In this document: positions 12,784 to 13,081 of the stretch, piece by piece | Position numbering within the stretch: the stretch's first letter is position 1 | Layout of the letters: each line of letters opens with the position of its first letter | NCBI GenBank assembly: GCA_003542955.1 | Contig: DPJP01000473.1 | Coordinates: 414-13,494 of the forward strand | Direction: 5' to 3' | Origin: Armatimonadota bacterium | Lineage (GTDB): Bacteria > Armatimonadota > Zipacnadia > Zipacnadales > UBA11051 | Length of the DNA: 13,081 nucleotides | Translations under genes and position numbers: made by a program | Notes under the pieces: generated by a model | The model's input: only the letters and a program-made list of their open reading frames with translations | Database searches by the model: none | What the model was told of the DNA's origin: nothing

Positions 12784-13081
12784 ATGTGCAGGAGAGTATC
12801 GCCACTCGTTGTCGTACCGCTGCTGCTGACGGCACTGGCGGCATGCTCCGCCGCCGACACTCCCGCCGAGCGGTCGCTCGGCGCGATCGGCGTGCTCTAC
12901 GCGACCCACACCGACACGCTGTCTCTGCAGGGGAGCTACCGGCTCTGGGCAGATGATGGCTGGGCGGCGTACGCGGATGTGTTCTGGGCGCCTGCCGTCG
13001 AGGCAGTCGGTGGGGGAGTATCTGTCGCCGCGCCGCCCGACACACCCATGATCCGCGAGATTCTGCGCTTCAGCAGCGCGG
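12784..13081 (+). CDS. Lipoprotein, 5' part only (runs off the window)
   Basis: The ATG at 12784 follows AAGGAG (12768-12773) by ten bases; an in-frame TGA at 12775 rules out an earlier start. The N-terminus M-C-R-R-V-S-P, a hydrophobic stretch (LVVVPLLLT), then A-L-A-A-C21-S is a lipobox-type signal peptide with Cys21 as the lipidated residue. After the Cys the visible 78 residues are soluble with several Trp/Tyr residues (SYRLWADDGWAAYADVFWAP). The frame stays open to the last base. Gene order after an endolysin suggests an outer-membrane lysis factor, a superinfection-exclusion lipoprotein, or the first host gene past the phage; the sequence does not decide. Confidence 0.75.
   Translation, partial: MCRRVSPLVVVPLLLTALAACSAADTPAERSLGAIGVLYATHTDTLSLQGSYRLWADDGWAAYADVFWAPAVEAVGGGVSVAAPPDTPMIREILRFSSA

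Noticed and set aside
1..13081. tRNA genes, attachment sites and insertion sequences.
   Set aside because: No cloverleaf, TTC-GA-type T-arm, transposase or flanking terminal repeats were found by eye; short direct repeats seen were too small to call att sites.

Overview
The window is high-GC bacterial DNA, roughly two thirds G+C by eye and somewhat lower between about 3.4 and 6.3 kb. It looks like the late region of a prophage, or of a tailed-phage-derived element, carrying a large block of cargo. Two phage blocks flank the cargo and read rightwards. The left block (1-3411) has the end of a sulfotransferase-like gene, a left-handed beta-helix acyltransferase, a tail/fibre-like structural protein, two small unrecognised proteins, a baseplate (BppU)-like protein and a one-TM coiled-coil protein. 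These genes overlap by 1-4 bases or are closely packed, as in a single late transcript. The right block (11315-13081) has a holin-like protein with an exceptionally strong ribosome binding site, a small four-cysteine protein, an Amidase_2 endolysin with an extra C-terminal domain, and the start of a lipoprotein that runs off the window.

The roughly 7.9 kb between the blocks (3412-11314) is not phage structural or lysis DNA. From left to right it holds: (i) a tight three-gene unit (3725-5789) of a 265-aa protein with no recognised family, a 147-aa SecB-like protein and a 278-aa protein with restriction-endonuclease-fold hints, followed by a possible small ORF; (ii) a chromosome-like metabolic group made of an IclR regulator overlapping a two-cluster 4Fe-4S QueG-like protein, convergent with a BNR/Asp-box sialidase-like protein, the convergent gap being filled with GTAGGTCGG-type palindromes; (iii) a HigB-HigA toxin-antitoxin pair whose antitoxin carries a C-terminal M78 (ImmA/IrrE) metalloprotease domain, expressed from a near-consensus promoter overlapped by a perfect inverted repeat.

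The best candidate for an undescribed system is the three-gene unit 3725-5789. Its genes are spaced or overlapped as one operon, it sits in a cargo slot between tail and lysis modules beside a toxin-antitoxin locus, and it combines a possible SecB-type chaperone with a possible nuclease. A defence or toxin-antitoxin-chaperone role is inference from context and weak motif patterns only.

The organism cannot be named from the sequence. The high GC, the Asp-box protein without signal peptide, the two-cluster iron-sulfur protein and the dispersed GTAGGTCGG palindromes would suit environmental lineages such as Planctomycetota, Armatimonadota or relatives, but this is an impression, not an assignment.
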